Origin: Eubacterium maltosivorans
GTDB taxonomy: Bacteria > Bacillota > Clostridia > Eubacteriales > Eubacteriaceae
Length of the DNA: 64,000 nucleotides
Direction of reading: 5' to 3'
Assembly (NCBI RefSeq): GCF_002441855.2
Contig: NZ_CP029487.1
Coordinates: forward strand, 620,001-684,000
The position numbers and the translations under genes are program-made. Of the stretch, positions 35,375 through 42,110 are shown piece by piece; position 1 is the first letter of the stretch; each line of letters opens with the position of its first letter. The notes below the pieces were generated by a model that saw nothing but the letters and a program-made list of their open reading frames with translations, made no database searches and was not told where the DNA came from.

Positions 35375-35935
35375 ATGAGATCACAGGAAGAAAAATTGTA
35401 TGCAAACCCGTTATTGGACGAAAACGCAGTGGACAAGGCACCAGGCGCAGGCTACCACAACCCGCTTCAGGAATCCAGAGAATCCAGAAATGAGGAAGCC
35501 ATTCTCGCGAGCTGCAAGTGCAAGAAGAACGACCCAAACGCCCCAGCTCCGGAAGCCCCAGCTGACAAAAAAGCCGAAGACGAGGTAAAGGCTGAAATGT
35601 ACGCCAATCCGCTATTGGACGAAAACGCAGTGGACAAGGCGCCTGGCGCAGGCTACCATAACCCGCTTCAGAAATCCAGAGAATCCAGAAATGAGGAAGC
35701 CATTCTCGCAAGCTGCAAGTGCAAGAAAAACGACCCAAACGCCCCAGCTCCGGAAGCCCCAGCTGACAAAAAAGCCGAAGACGAGGTAAAGGCTGAAATG
35801 TACGCCAATCCGCTATTGGATGAAAACGCAGTGGACAAGGCGCCTGGCGCAGGCTACCATAACCCGCTTCAGGAATCCAGAGAATCCAGAAATGAGGAAG
35901 CTATCCTCGCAAGCTGCAAGTGCAAGAAAAACTAA
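35375..35935 (+). CDS. Triple-repeat Cys-Lys-Cys protein between the twin RNAs (unknown family)
   Basis: A 186-residue hydrophilic protein with no signal peptide or membrane helix. After eight residues (MRSQEEKL) come two full 67-residue units and a final 44-residue unit. Each unit has YANPLLDENAVDKAPGAG, YHNPLQ, a charged stretch SRESRNEEAILA and SCKCKKN; the first two continue into a Pro/Ala-rich linker (DPNAPAPEAPADKK). Six cysteines occur as three CKC pairs, suggesting metal binding, cross-linking or peptide modification. AAGGAG lies 8 nt before ATG 35375. It has a consensus promoter and very strong terminator and sits alone between two related RNAs. A multi-core peptide precursor, metal-buffer protein or RNA partner are all possible; I recognise no homologue. 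Confidence 0.8.
   Translation: MRSQEEKLYANPLLDENAVDKAPGAGYHNPLQESRESRNEEAILASCKCKKNDPNAPAPEAPADKKAEDEVKAEMYANPLLDENAVDKAPGAGYHNPLQKSRESRNEEAILASCKCKKNDPNAPAPEAPADKKAEDEVKAEMYANPLLDENAVDKAPGAGYHNPLQESRESRNEEAILASCKCKKN
35399..35932 (+). repeat. Three in-frame tandem repeats, 201-bp unit
   Basis: Units at 35399-35599, 35600-35800 and 35801-35932 (last one short). They are nearly identical in DNA, including silent positions, with unit 1 the most different at its start (TATGCAAACCCG against TACGCCAATCCG). This indicates recent duplication or ongoing gene conversion. Confidence 0.95.
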
Positions 35936-35943
35936 TCCGAATG

Positions 35944-36000
35944 ATCGAAAACGCCCAAGACTATTTTTGCAAATAGCTTTGGGCGTTTTCGATTTTTTTG
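35944..36000 (+). terminator. Long Rho-independent terminator of the repeat-protein gene
   Basis: ATCGAAAACGCCCAA (35944-35958) pairs perfectly with TTGGGCGTTTTCGAT (35979-35993), with an inner stem CTATTT/AAATAG and a run of seven T. The 160 nt between this and the next promoter show nothing further. Confidence 0.95.
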
Positions 36001-36163
36001 AAGGTTTGGACACTTTAGGATTTTTTAATAACTTTCATCTGTACTAAGTTTGTCACGGATCGTCTGACAAGGGTGATCTGAAATATGGTCTTTACACAGG
36101 TTCACAGGATTTCGTATAAATTAAACATTTCTTAAATTTTACAAATTCGTTACAAGAAAAACC

Positions 36164-36192
36164 TTTACATTTCCATGTAATCGTATTATAAT
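36164..36192 (+). promoter_or_regulatory. Promoter of large non-coding RNA 2
   Basis: TTTACA (36164-36169), 17 nt, TATAAT (36187-36192), with the upstream TTTACAAATTCGTTAC element shared with RNA 1. Confidence 0.85.
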
Positions 36193-36197
36193 ATAGA

Positions 36198-36775
36198 CAA
36201 ATCAAAGATCAAGATCAACAGAAGTTGAAAATGACAGATTTGGAAGGTCATTGAAAAGTAAATAAGTCCCAACGACCAAGGATTAAACTATAAAGAGCAA
36301 CAGTGGCTTATTCGGAAACAATAATTTATTATAAAACAGTAAGGCACGTTAATCATATATTTTGATCATAATTATTTAACACAAATTATCGTTAATGTTT
36401 CGGTTGAGTGAAGAATTGAAACGGATAATCGAAAGTAATTTAGTAGGTAACCTTAAAGAGTGTGAAGACAAATCTGAAGGACAATGAGTATTACATTTAT
36501 AGCGTATCGAGACTTAAATGTGAAAGTTGTTGAGTAAGGCGTCTCACAAAGATAAATAATAAAAGATAGACACAGGACACACTGAAAAATACGAGTAGAA
36601 TATTACAATTGAATAGGGAATAAGGTTGGGATGGTGTTTACTTAACAACAGAAGAAGATTTTGAGATTTGAAAATCAATTGAAGGGAGTGAGTCCGAAAG
36701 ACATGCTAACCGAGATTGAACGCTAGAGCCGATTTGCCAGAAGTAAAAAAGCAGATCGGTTCTAGTTATTTTTTG
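36198..36775 (+). ncRNA. Large structured non-coding RNA, copy 2 (possible ROOL-class RNA)
   Basis: About 578 nt, same strand as copy 1 and 1.68 kb downstream. It starts with the same GACAAATCAAAGATCAA and has AAGGTC near position 55. The middle helix ACATTTA (36493-36499) / TAAATGT (36515-36521) encloses TAGCGTATCGAGACT. The 3' block GGAGTGAGTCC, G, AAAGACATGCTAAC starts at 36685. The terminator stem CTAGAGCCGATTTGC (36723-36737) / GCAGATCGGTTCTAG (36751-36765) precedes T6. Outside these blocks the two copies share little sequence, so they are old paralogues kept by selection on structure, not a recent duplication. The class assignment has the same uncertainty as copy 1. Confidence 0.75.
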
Positions 36776-36864
36776 TACTCTCTTTTGGACTTAAGCGCTT
36801 GTCAAAAAAAATAATTTATGGTAAGGTTATCTCTGGAATTTTTTATATAAAAAAGGAGATTATC

Positions 36865-37113
36865 ATGCGATACGAATATACAACACAGGGCGTTTGCTCC
36901 CGTTCCATCAGCTTTGATGTGGAGGACGGCATCATAAAGAATCTTGAGTTTATGGGCGGCTGCAACGGCAACGCCAAAGGAATTTCAGCGCTGGTCGAAG
37001 GGCAGAGGGTGGAGGATGTTATTCCAAAACTCAGCGGCATCACCTGCGGCTATAAAACCACATCCTGCCCAGATCAGCTGTCCAAGGCTTTAAAGGCGCT
37101 GGCGCAGGCATAA
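36865..37113 (+). CDS. TIGR03905-family TSCPD-domain protein
   Basis: An 82-residue cytoplasmic protein with the full TIGR03905 pattern: YTTQGVCSRSISFDVEDG at the start, MGGCNGNAKGISALVEG in the centre and the terminal TSCPDQLSKAL. The TSCPD motif is related to a domain at the C-terminus of class II ribonucleotide reductases; the stand-alone protein is uncharacterised, with the conserved cysteines suggesting metal or redox chemistry. ATG 36865 follows AAAAAGGAG; an upstream in-frame start lacks one. It begins 90 nt after the terminator of RNA 2 with no clear promoter of its own, so limited read-through from RNA 2 is conceivable. Confidence 0.88.
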   Translation: MRYEYTTQGVCSRSISFDVEDGIIKNLEFMGGCNGNAKGISALVEGQRVEDVIPKLSGITCGYKTTSCPDQLSKALKALAQA

Positions 37114-37138
37114 ATATCCGGTAAATACAAATAAAATA

Positions 37139-37231
37139 TTGTATACAATCGTATAATCAATGCACTTTTATTCATTTGAATCCGCCAACTGCTTAAATGC
37201 TTGAATTATTATACATAATGCTGTATAATAA
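37139..37231. promoter_or_regulatory. Palindromes upstream of the amino-acid-binding lipoprotein
   Basis: TTGTATACAA (37139-37148) is a perfect palindrome. TTATTATACA (37206-37215) and TGTATAATAA (37222-37231) form a perfect inverted repeat across the spacer and -10. Both look like repressor sites of a nutrient-responsive regulator; identity unknown. Confidence 0.55.
37201..37229 (+). promoter_or_regulatory. Promoter of the amino-acid-binding lipoprotein
   Basis: TTGAAT (37201-37206), 17 nt, TATAAT (37224-37229), embedded in the inverted repeat described above. Confidence 0.8.
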
Positions 37232-37263
37232 GACTTGAGTTTAAAATCATTAGGAGGAGAGAA

Positions 37264-38085
37264 ATGAAAATGAAGAAAAAACTAGTCGGCGTTTCTGTTG
37301 CGCTGATGCTCGTAGCTTCCCTGACTCTGGCTGGCTGCGGCGGTAAAACAGCAGAAGATCCGCTGGCAGATGGTGTACTGAAAATCGGTACCAACGCAAC
37401 CTATGTTCCCTTTGAATACCGGGATGAAAACAATGAAATGGTTGGTTTTGATATTGATATGGGTAACGCCATCGCAGAAGAGCTTGGCGTTAAAGCAGAA
37501 TGGGTCGATACCGGATTCGACGGTATTTTCAATGGCTTGACCTCAAACCAGTATGAAATGATTATCGCAGGGACCAGTATTACAGAAGAACGTCAGAAAA
37601 CTTTTAACATGTCTTCACCTTATACCGCCAACGGGATTGTCATTGTATCCAGAAATGACGGTACACCGGCAAAAACTGCTGATGATTTAAAAGGCAAAAA
37701 AGTAGGCGTTCAGATTGAAACCACCTCTGACTACGCCGCAGAAAAAATGATCGAAAGCGGCACAGACATGAACCTCAGCAAATTTGATGCGATGCTGGAT
37801 GCTTTCACAGCACTGGAAGGAAAGACCATCGACTATATCTTAACAGATAAACCGGTCGGACAGTTCTATACCAGCAAAAAACCAGATGTTTACAGCATTA
37901 CTTCTGAAACCCTATCCAATGAGCCAATCGGTATCACCATGCGTAAGAATGACACCGAATTTGCCCAGAAAATCGAAGAAACACTTCAGAAGCTGAGAGA
38001 TAATGGTAAATTAGCTGAGCTGTCTCAGAAATGGTTCGGCGAAGATATCACTCAAAACATCAACACAGAATTGAAAGATTATTAA
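37264..38085 (+). CDS. Amino-acid ABC transporter substrate-binding lipoprotein (orphan)
   Basis: A 273-residue lipoprotein with lipobox LAGC near residue 25 and a family 3 solute-binding domain (about 38-262): LKIGTNATYVPFEYRDEN, GFDIDMGNAIAEELG and the ligand-contact loop MIIAGTSITEERQ. Ligands of this family are polar or basic amino acids; the specific one cannot be told. AGGAGGAG precedes the start. No permease or ATPase gene lies nearby, so it must work with a transporter elsewhere or act as a sensor. Palindromes over the promoter suggest tight regulation. It has its own terminator. Confidence 0.9.
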   Translation: MKMKKKLVGVSVALMLVASLTLAGCGGKTAEDPLADGVLKIGTNATYVPFEYRDENNEMVGFDIDMGNAIAEELGVKAEWVDTGFDGIFNGLTSNQYEMIIAGTSITEERQKTFNMSSPYTANGIVIVSRNDGTPAKTADDLKGKKVGVQIETTSDYAAEKMIESGTDMNLSKFDAMLDAFTALEGKTIDYILTDKPVGQFYTSKKPDVYSITSETLSNEPIGITMRKNDTEFAQKIEETLQKLRDNGKLAELSQKWFGEDITQNINTELKDY

Positions 38086-38108
38086 AAAAGGGCCTTCGGG
38101 CTCTTTTT
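38084..38108 (+). terminator. Rho-independent terminator of the binding-protein gene
   Basis: AAAAAAGGGCC, TTC, GGGCTCTTTTTTT, overlapping the stop codon. Confidence 0.85.
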
Positions 38109-38209
38109 TTATAACAATTTCTAAAGAATTCTGAAGAAATCTGAAATTCTAAGCTTTTTCAGGAAAATTCTGGTAGAATAGAGAAAAATGATAAGGAGGA
38201 GTAAATAAT

Positions 38210-38851
38210 ATGAAAGCAAAAAGAATTTTAACCCTTGCCATCGCGGCGTTTATGGTTTTCTCGCTGACAGCCTGCGTAAAGAAGAACAATACCACCCAGC
38301 CAAACGATGCAGCCGGTATGGAGGTAACCGCAGACCCATCGACACCGGAAGGGACTGTAAAAATCGTATTTGACGCTTTTAAGGATAAGGATGCGAAAAC
38401 CCTCAATGAAAATGTCAAGATAAGCCTTGGCAGCGAATTTGGGGCGCTGAGCGGCTTGACTTCAAATGATAATCAGCTGCTCACCGATGCGCAGGACCCT
38501 GAATCTCAGGCGCTTCTTACCAATCTGACCGAGGACTTTTCTTATAAGATCCTCGACAGTCAGACGAAAGGGGATGAAGCAACCGTTAAGGTACAGGTCA
38601 CCAACAGGGACCTCTCCCAGATAATCAACAAACTGATCGGCGAGGAGCCTTCTGAAGACCGGTTTCTAAACCTGGTAAAGGAAGCCAAGGGAAAAACGAC
38701 GACCACTGAGCTCGAACTCCCGGTCGTAAAGGAAAACGGCAAATGGATGGTCAACCTTGATACGAACGCAGTCAACGCTGTTTTCGGCAATATTATGAGC
38801 GCAGATATCATGAACGCCATCAAGGACAGCTTAAAAAACCAGCAGAACTAA
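38210..38851 (+). CDS. Lipoprotein with DUF5105/DUF4878-like fold
   Basis: A 213-residue exported lipoprotein with lipobox LTAC near residue 21. After a polar linker (to about 45), the remainder resembles DUF4878/DUF5105 proteins of the NTF2-like type: STPEGTVKIVFDAFKDKDAKT at the start and LPVVKENGKWMVN at the end, the usual last beta strand. No enzymatic activity is known; such lipoproteins are common on Firmicute surfaces. AAGGAGG precedes the start. It is a single-gene unit sharing a bidirectional terminator with the convergent AraC gene. Confidence 0.75.
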   Translation: MKAKRILTLAIAAFMVFSLTACVKKNNTTQPNDAAGMEVTADPSTPEGTVKIVFDAFKDKDAKTLNENVKISLGSEFGALSGLTSNDNQLLTDAQDPESQALLTNLTEDFSYKILDSQTKGDEATVKVQVTNRDLSQIINKLIGEEPSEDRFLNLVKEAKGKTTTTELELPVVKENGKWMVNLDTNAVNAVFGNIMSADIMNAIKDSLKNQQN

Positions 38852-38859
38852 AGTGAAAC

Positions 38860-38895
38860 AAACGCCGGTGCCCTGTTTATGGGGTACCGGCGTTT
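38860..38895. terminator. Bidirectional terminator between lipoprotein and AraC genes
   Basis: AAACGCCGGTGCCC and GGGGTACCGGCGTTT form a strong stem with a T run on each strand. Confidence 0.9.
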
Positions 38896-38909
38896 TTATA
38901 TCTGCCCGT

Positions 38910-39875
38910 TTACCGCCGTACGGGCCGGACATATTTACAAAACTGCTCAGGATTAAAATATAAATAGATAATTCTTCCCGGGGAAGTGTCAAAGCAGTAG
39001 CCAGTATCTGTAAAATCAAAATCTGCCATTGCTTTTTCAATCTTTTCCTCTACTGTGCGGTTTTCCTGCTCATAATTAAAAGGGCCATGCTCAAAAACAA
39101 GATACTCTGCCTCAGGGACATCCATCATGAGCATTTGGGCTGGAACCTCGCCTTGATAGTCAATGGGAAGCCGTACACCGTAGCATTCCGTGCGGGGAAA
39201 CCCCCAATCGCAGAGTCTTCCTTCCGGATCATTGATGTATGCCATAATCTGGCCGTTACCGCTGTTCGTTTCGCTCCCGCCGTCATCATCCAGTTTGCCT
39301 TTGATACTGTCGAGGAGGCCGCAGACTGTTTCGCAGTCCTGCCCTGGGATAAGGCTCTGCTTCTGCCAGAAATCCCAATAGCCGTTGCTCTCATAGTTCT
39401 TAATATGCAAAAATTTATGTGCGGGGATGGTTACAAAATAGATTTTAATATCTTCTGTGGATTTTATCATGCCAATCTCTCCAAATCCTAAAAAGTAGCG
39501 GTCAAAAGGGTTTATTTTTGTACGGAGAACAACGGGCTTAGGATTTTTCCGGTATTCACTTGGCGTCACGCCATAGGTTTTCTTAAAAGCCCTGGTAAAT
39601 GCCTCATGGGATGAAAAGCCATAATCGAAAGCAATATCCAAAAGGCTTTTCTCACTGTCACGAACCTCCTTAAGCGCAAAGGCCAGCTTTCTATGCCTCA
39701 GATAATCCCTGAAAGGCATACCGGATATTTCTTTAAACTTCCGCGTTGTATAAAACTCGGAGTAACCCAGCTTGTGAGAAAGAAAGCGCAGTGTCAGTGC
39801 TTCATCATTATAGTTTTTTATGCATTTGTCAATTTCGTCAACGATTGTCTGAATATGCTTTAGCCATTCGTACAT
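38910..39875 (-). CDS. AraC-family regulator with GyrI-like effector domain
   Basis: A 321-residue regulator. Two helix-turn-helix motifs occupy residues 20-115 (LRFLSHKLGYSEFYTTRKFK and LDIAFDYGFSSHEAFTRAFK, ending in GVTPSEYR). A GyrI/BmrR-like effector-binding domain fills about 130-318. Placing the DNA-binding domain first is the Rob/SoxS-with-effector layout. Small hydrophobic or cationic compounds are typical ligands. The ribosome site before ATG 39875 is weak (GACAGGTAG). The gene is alone; no obvious export target is adjacent. Confidence 0.88.
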   Translation of the reverse strand: MYEWLKHIQTIVDEIDKCIKNYNDEALTLRFLSHKLGYSEFYTTRKFKEISGMPFRDYLRHRKLAFALKEVRDSEKSLLDIAFDYGFSSHEAFTRAFKKTYGVTPSEYRKNPKPVVLRTKINPFDRYFLGFGEIGMIKSTEDIKIYFVTIPAHKFLHIKNYESNGYWDFWQKQSLIPGQDCETVCGLLDSIKGKLDDDGGSETNSGNGQIMAYINDPEGRLCDWGFPRTECYGVRLPIDYQGEVPAQMLMMDVPEAEYLVFEHGPFNYEQENRTVEEKIEKAMADFDFTDTGYCFDTSPGRIIYLYFNPEQFCKYVRPVRR

Positions 39876-39899
39876 CTACCTGTCCACCTCGTTTCGACT

Positions 39900-39926
39900 G
39901 CTCTTTCTTTATTATAAAGAAAGAGC
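39900..39926. promoter_or_regulatory. 27-bp palindrome upstream of the AraC gene
   Basis: GCTCTTTCTTTA (39900-39911) and TAAAGAAAGAGC (39915-39926) are perfect inverted arms around TTA. On the minus strand the centre contains TATAAT. It could terminate yjjG transcripts, be the AraC operator, or both. Confidence 0.5.
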
Positions 39927-39972
39927 GCAGCTTCCGCTTGATTTTACTTGCGGTCATTTTTAAAATCCGGTT

Positions 39973-40662
39973 TTAGCCTTCCAACAGAGCCGGGAGCTCT
40001 TCCAGGGTATGTATTTCATAATCAGCACAAATATCAAGGGGATTGCTCTCTCTGCCAGGGTTGTACCAGCAGGTATCAATGCCGGCGTTTATGCCGCCCT
40101 GGATATCAGAGGTCAGGGAGTCCCCGATGACCAGCGCCTCACCGGGGTTGTAGCCTGGAATACGGGCGGCGATATAGTCGAAAAAGTCTTTCTGGGGCTT
40201 TTGTGCGCCGGCGTCCTCGGAGACAAAGACATCGTCCATGAGCCTGTCAAGCCCCGATGCCGAAAGACGGCTGTACTGGGTGCTCGAGACACCGTTTGTG
40301 ACAATATAAAGCCTGAAATCCGGCTTTAAAGCCCTGCAGAGCTCATAGGCGCCGTCAATGAGAAAAGCGCCCCGCCCCAGGGCTGGCTGATAATCGGACT
40401 CAAAGGCCATTCCGTCAATATCCAGCCCAAGCTCAAGAAACAAAAGCCGGAAGCGGCTGGTGACCAGTGTATCCTTGTCGATCAGCCCATGCTCAAAATC
40501 TTTCCAGAGGCCGTGGTTGATATCCGCGTAGAGATCCAGAATCTCTTTTGTCGGATGAACGCCGTATTTTCTGAAAGTCTGATCCAATGCCTGGGCTTCT
40601 GTCTTTTTAAAATCCATCAGAGTGCCGTCAGCGTCAAAAAGAAGCGTCGTATATTTTTTCAT
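39973..40662 (-). CDS. yjjG: YjjG-family noncanonical pyrimidine nucleotidase (HAD hydrolase)
   Basis: A 229-residue HAD-superfamily phosphatase. Motif I is LFDADGTLMDF (nucleophile Asp10), motif II is IVTNGV, and motif III/IV lies in KPQKDFFDYI and VIGDSLTSDIQGG. The YjjG subgroup hydrolyses noncanonical pyrimidine nucleotides such as 5-fluoro-dUMP and so cleans the nucleotide pool. It is the last gene of a three-gene minus-strand unit (MBL hydrolase, DUF1648 protein, yjjG), starting 3 nt after its upstream neighbour. Confidence 0.9.
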   Translation of the reverse strand: MKKYTTLLFDADGTLMDFKKTEAQALDQTFRKYGVHPTKEILDLYADINHGLWKDFEHGLIDKDTLVTSRFRLLFLELGLDIDGMAFESDYQPALGRGAFLIDGAYELCRALKPDFRLYIVTNGVSSTQYSRLSASGLDRLMDDVFVSEDAGAQKPQKDFFDYIAARIPGYNPGEALVIGDSLTSDIQGGINAGIDTCWYNPGRESNPLDICADYEIHTLEELPALLEG

Positions 40663-40664
40663 GT

Positions 40665-41201
40665 TCAGCGTGAATGTCCTTTCATAATCTGCCGCAGCCG
40701 GAAATAATAAAAAAGGATGGACGCGGCAAACAAAACTGCGAAGCCAATGATACTATAAAGTGTCACTCTGTGCTGGACCAGAACACCGCCCGAATAAATC
40801 ATGGACAGAAAGATCGTGTTAAACAGATTGACAAAAAGCAGATCCGAGATGAGGATAATGGTACGTGTCAGCAGGCGTATGCGCTCCAGGGCTGACTTTT
40901 TATAGATATTCATATCATCCTGGATATACTTTGTGGCGTTTGTATTTGCCACCGCCGCTGGAAAAAAACTGATGATGGTGATGATCACAAACAGGATGCT
41001 CTCAATCATCATCATGGGTACCAGCGTAAAGGCTTTCTTACTGTAGCGGACCACCTCGCCCCCGGCATTGTATTTTGAAACCAGCCGTTCCGGAATCTGG
41101 TTCCAGCATACAATCAGATAAATGATGAAACCGAAAAAGCAGATCAGCGTAAGGGCCAGCAGAATTTTCTGGCTGACAGTCCAGCGAACCTTGTCGTCCA
41201 T
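40665..41201 (-). CDS. DUF1648-like membrane protein
   Basis: A 178-residue membrane protein with four hydrophobic segments (about 14-33, 58-80, 108-130 and 143-166). The stretch between the first two (WNQIPERLVSKYNAGGEV) is the DUF1648 hallmark of SdpI-like proteins, some of which confer immunity to toxic peptides. The family is otherwise uncharacterised and I see no toxin gene nearby. It lies 4 nt from the MBL-fold gene upstream and 2 nt from yjjG downstream. Confidence 0.75.
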   Translation of the reverse strand: MDDKVRWTVSQKILLALTLICFFGFIIYLIVCWNQIPERLVSKYNAGGEVVRYSKKAFTLVPMMMIESILFVIITIISFFPAAVANTNATKYIQDDMNIYKKSALERIRLLTRTIILISDLLFVNLFNTIFLSMIYSGGVLVQHRVTLYSIIGFAVLFAASILFYYFRLRQIMKGHSR

Positions 41202-41205
41202 GGCC

Positions 41206-42018
41206 TTACCACTCCAGGGTCAGTCCGACACCAACCTCCCGCTTAAGGGGGACCGCCTGATGGATGGCCGCTCTTACCCGGAAGGAGGTGCAGTGGCAGG
41301 GAAGCAGGCTTTCGATATGGTTGTCTTTAAAATACTGGATCGTCCGGTCGACCTGTTCTCCCAGCTTAAACAAATGAAAGCCGCCGATGATACCAAGTAC
41401 CCGGCTGTCGCCTGTAACACTTTTGGCGTGCTCCACAATATTGCAGATCCCAGAGTGTGAGCAGCCTGTCACAATGTATATCCCCTCAGGCGTGGTATAG
41501 ACCAGCGCGGAATCATCAAACAGGAAATCGGATGCCTCTCCGCGGCCCCCTCCGCTGGTGGTGCCGATGGCTTTTCGCGGTTCAAAGTCCGTAAGCTGTG
41601 GGATTTCGCCTAAAAAAGTAAAATTTGGGCTGACCTTATAGGGGGCTTTTGTCAAAATCAGCTGGCTGTTTTCAATCAGTGTCATCTTTGACAGGGTTAT
41701 TCCGATATTCTCACCGTCAAACTGTTTTTTTGACAATGCCCCGGGATGGGCGATGATCTTAAGCCCAGGGTTGTGAAAGTGTTCAAAATAGGCCGGAAGC
41801 CCCCCGGTATGGTCGTTATGGCCGTGGGAGAGGACAATCGTGTCAAGATTGGACAGATCAATGCCGAGACGCCTGGCGTTTTCGATGTAAATATCCGAAT
41901 AACCCGTATCCAGAAGAAAGCGCGAGTCCTCATCCTCAATATAGTAGCACAGCCCTGGCTCTCCAAGGTAATAGTGATCAATGGTGGTGTGATTGTCAAC
42001 AAGTACGGTCAGTTTCAT
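41206..42018 (-). CDS. Metallo-beta-lactamase-fold hydrolase
   Basis: A 270-residue cytoplasmic hydrolase. LSHGHNDHTGGLPAYF carries the metal-binding HXHXDH, preceded by FLLDTGYSD and followed by IYIVTGCSHSGICN. This spacing matches the MBL subgroup annotated as 7,8-dihydropterin-6-methyl-4-(beta-D-ribofuranosyl)aminobenzene-phosphate synthase, which in bacteria has no proven role. The promoter on the minus strand (42052-42080) overlaps the terminator of the upstream operon. It is first in a three-gene unit with the DUF1648 protein and yjjG. Confidence 0.87.
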   Translation of the reverse strand: MKLTVLVDNHTTIDHYYLGEPGLCYYIEDEDSRFLLDTGYSDIYIENARRLGIDLSNLDTIVLSHGHNDHTGGLPAYFEHFHNPGLKIIAHPGALSKKQFDGENIGITLSKMTLIENSQLILTKAPYKVSPNFTFLGEIPQLTDFEPRKAIGTTSGGGRGEASDFLFDDSALVYTTPEGIYIVTGCSHSGICNIVEHAKSVTGDSRVLGIIGGFHLFKLGEQVDRTIQYFKDNHIESLLPCHCTSFRVRAAIHQAVPLKREVGVGLTLEW

Positions 42019-42051
42019 ATAAAAGACTCCTTTCAGGATTCATTTAATCTT

Positions 42052-42080
42052 ATTATAAAGAAAAGGCATTGACTTAGCAA
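42052..42080 (-). promoter_or_regulatory. Promoter of the MBL hydrolase operon
   Basis: On the minus strand, TTGCTA (42075-42080), 17 nt, TATAAT (42052-42057). The -35 lies inside the terminator hairpin of the preceding operon. Confidence 0.7.
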
Positions 42081-42084
42081 TGCC
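42065..42084 (-). terminator. Terminator of the threonine-aldolase operon
   Basis: On the minus strand, GGCATTG pairs with CAATGCC around a 6-nt loop, followed by TTTTCTTT. Confidence 0.7.
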
Positions 42085-42110
42085 CTTAGCTTAGAATACA
42101 GGAATTTAGG

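Noticed and set aside
35238-35738. Minus-strand open frame of 166 codons opposite the repeat protein
   Set aside because: It is a mirror of the repeated coding sequence, has no ribosome site and reads into A/T-rich non-coding DNA; the plus-strand gene explains the frame.
35399-35932. CRISPR-like or satellite array
   Set aside because: The 201-bp unit is in frame within one well-formed gene with promoter, ribosome site and terminator, and there are no variable spacers.
34517-36775. Recent segmental duplication of the whole RNA region
   Set aside because: The two RNAs share only blocks and helices, not continuous sequence, so duplication is old.
40665-41201. SdpI-type immunity gene implying a nearby toxin
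   Set aside because: Only the DUF1648 segment is similar, and no secreted toxin gene lies nearby.
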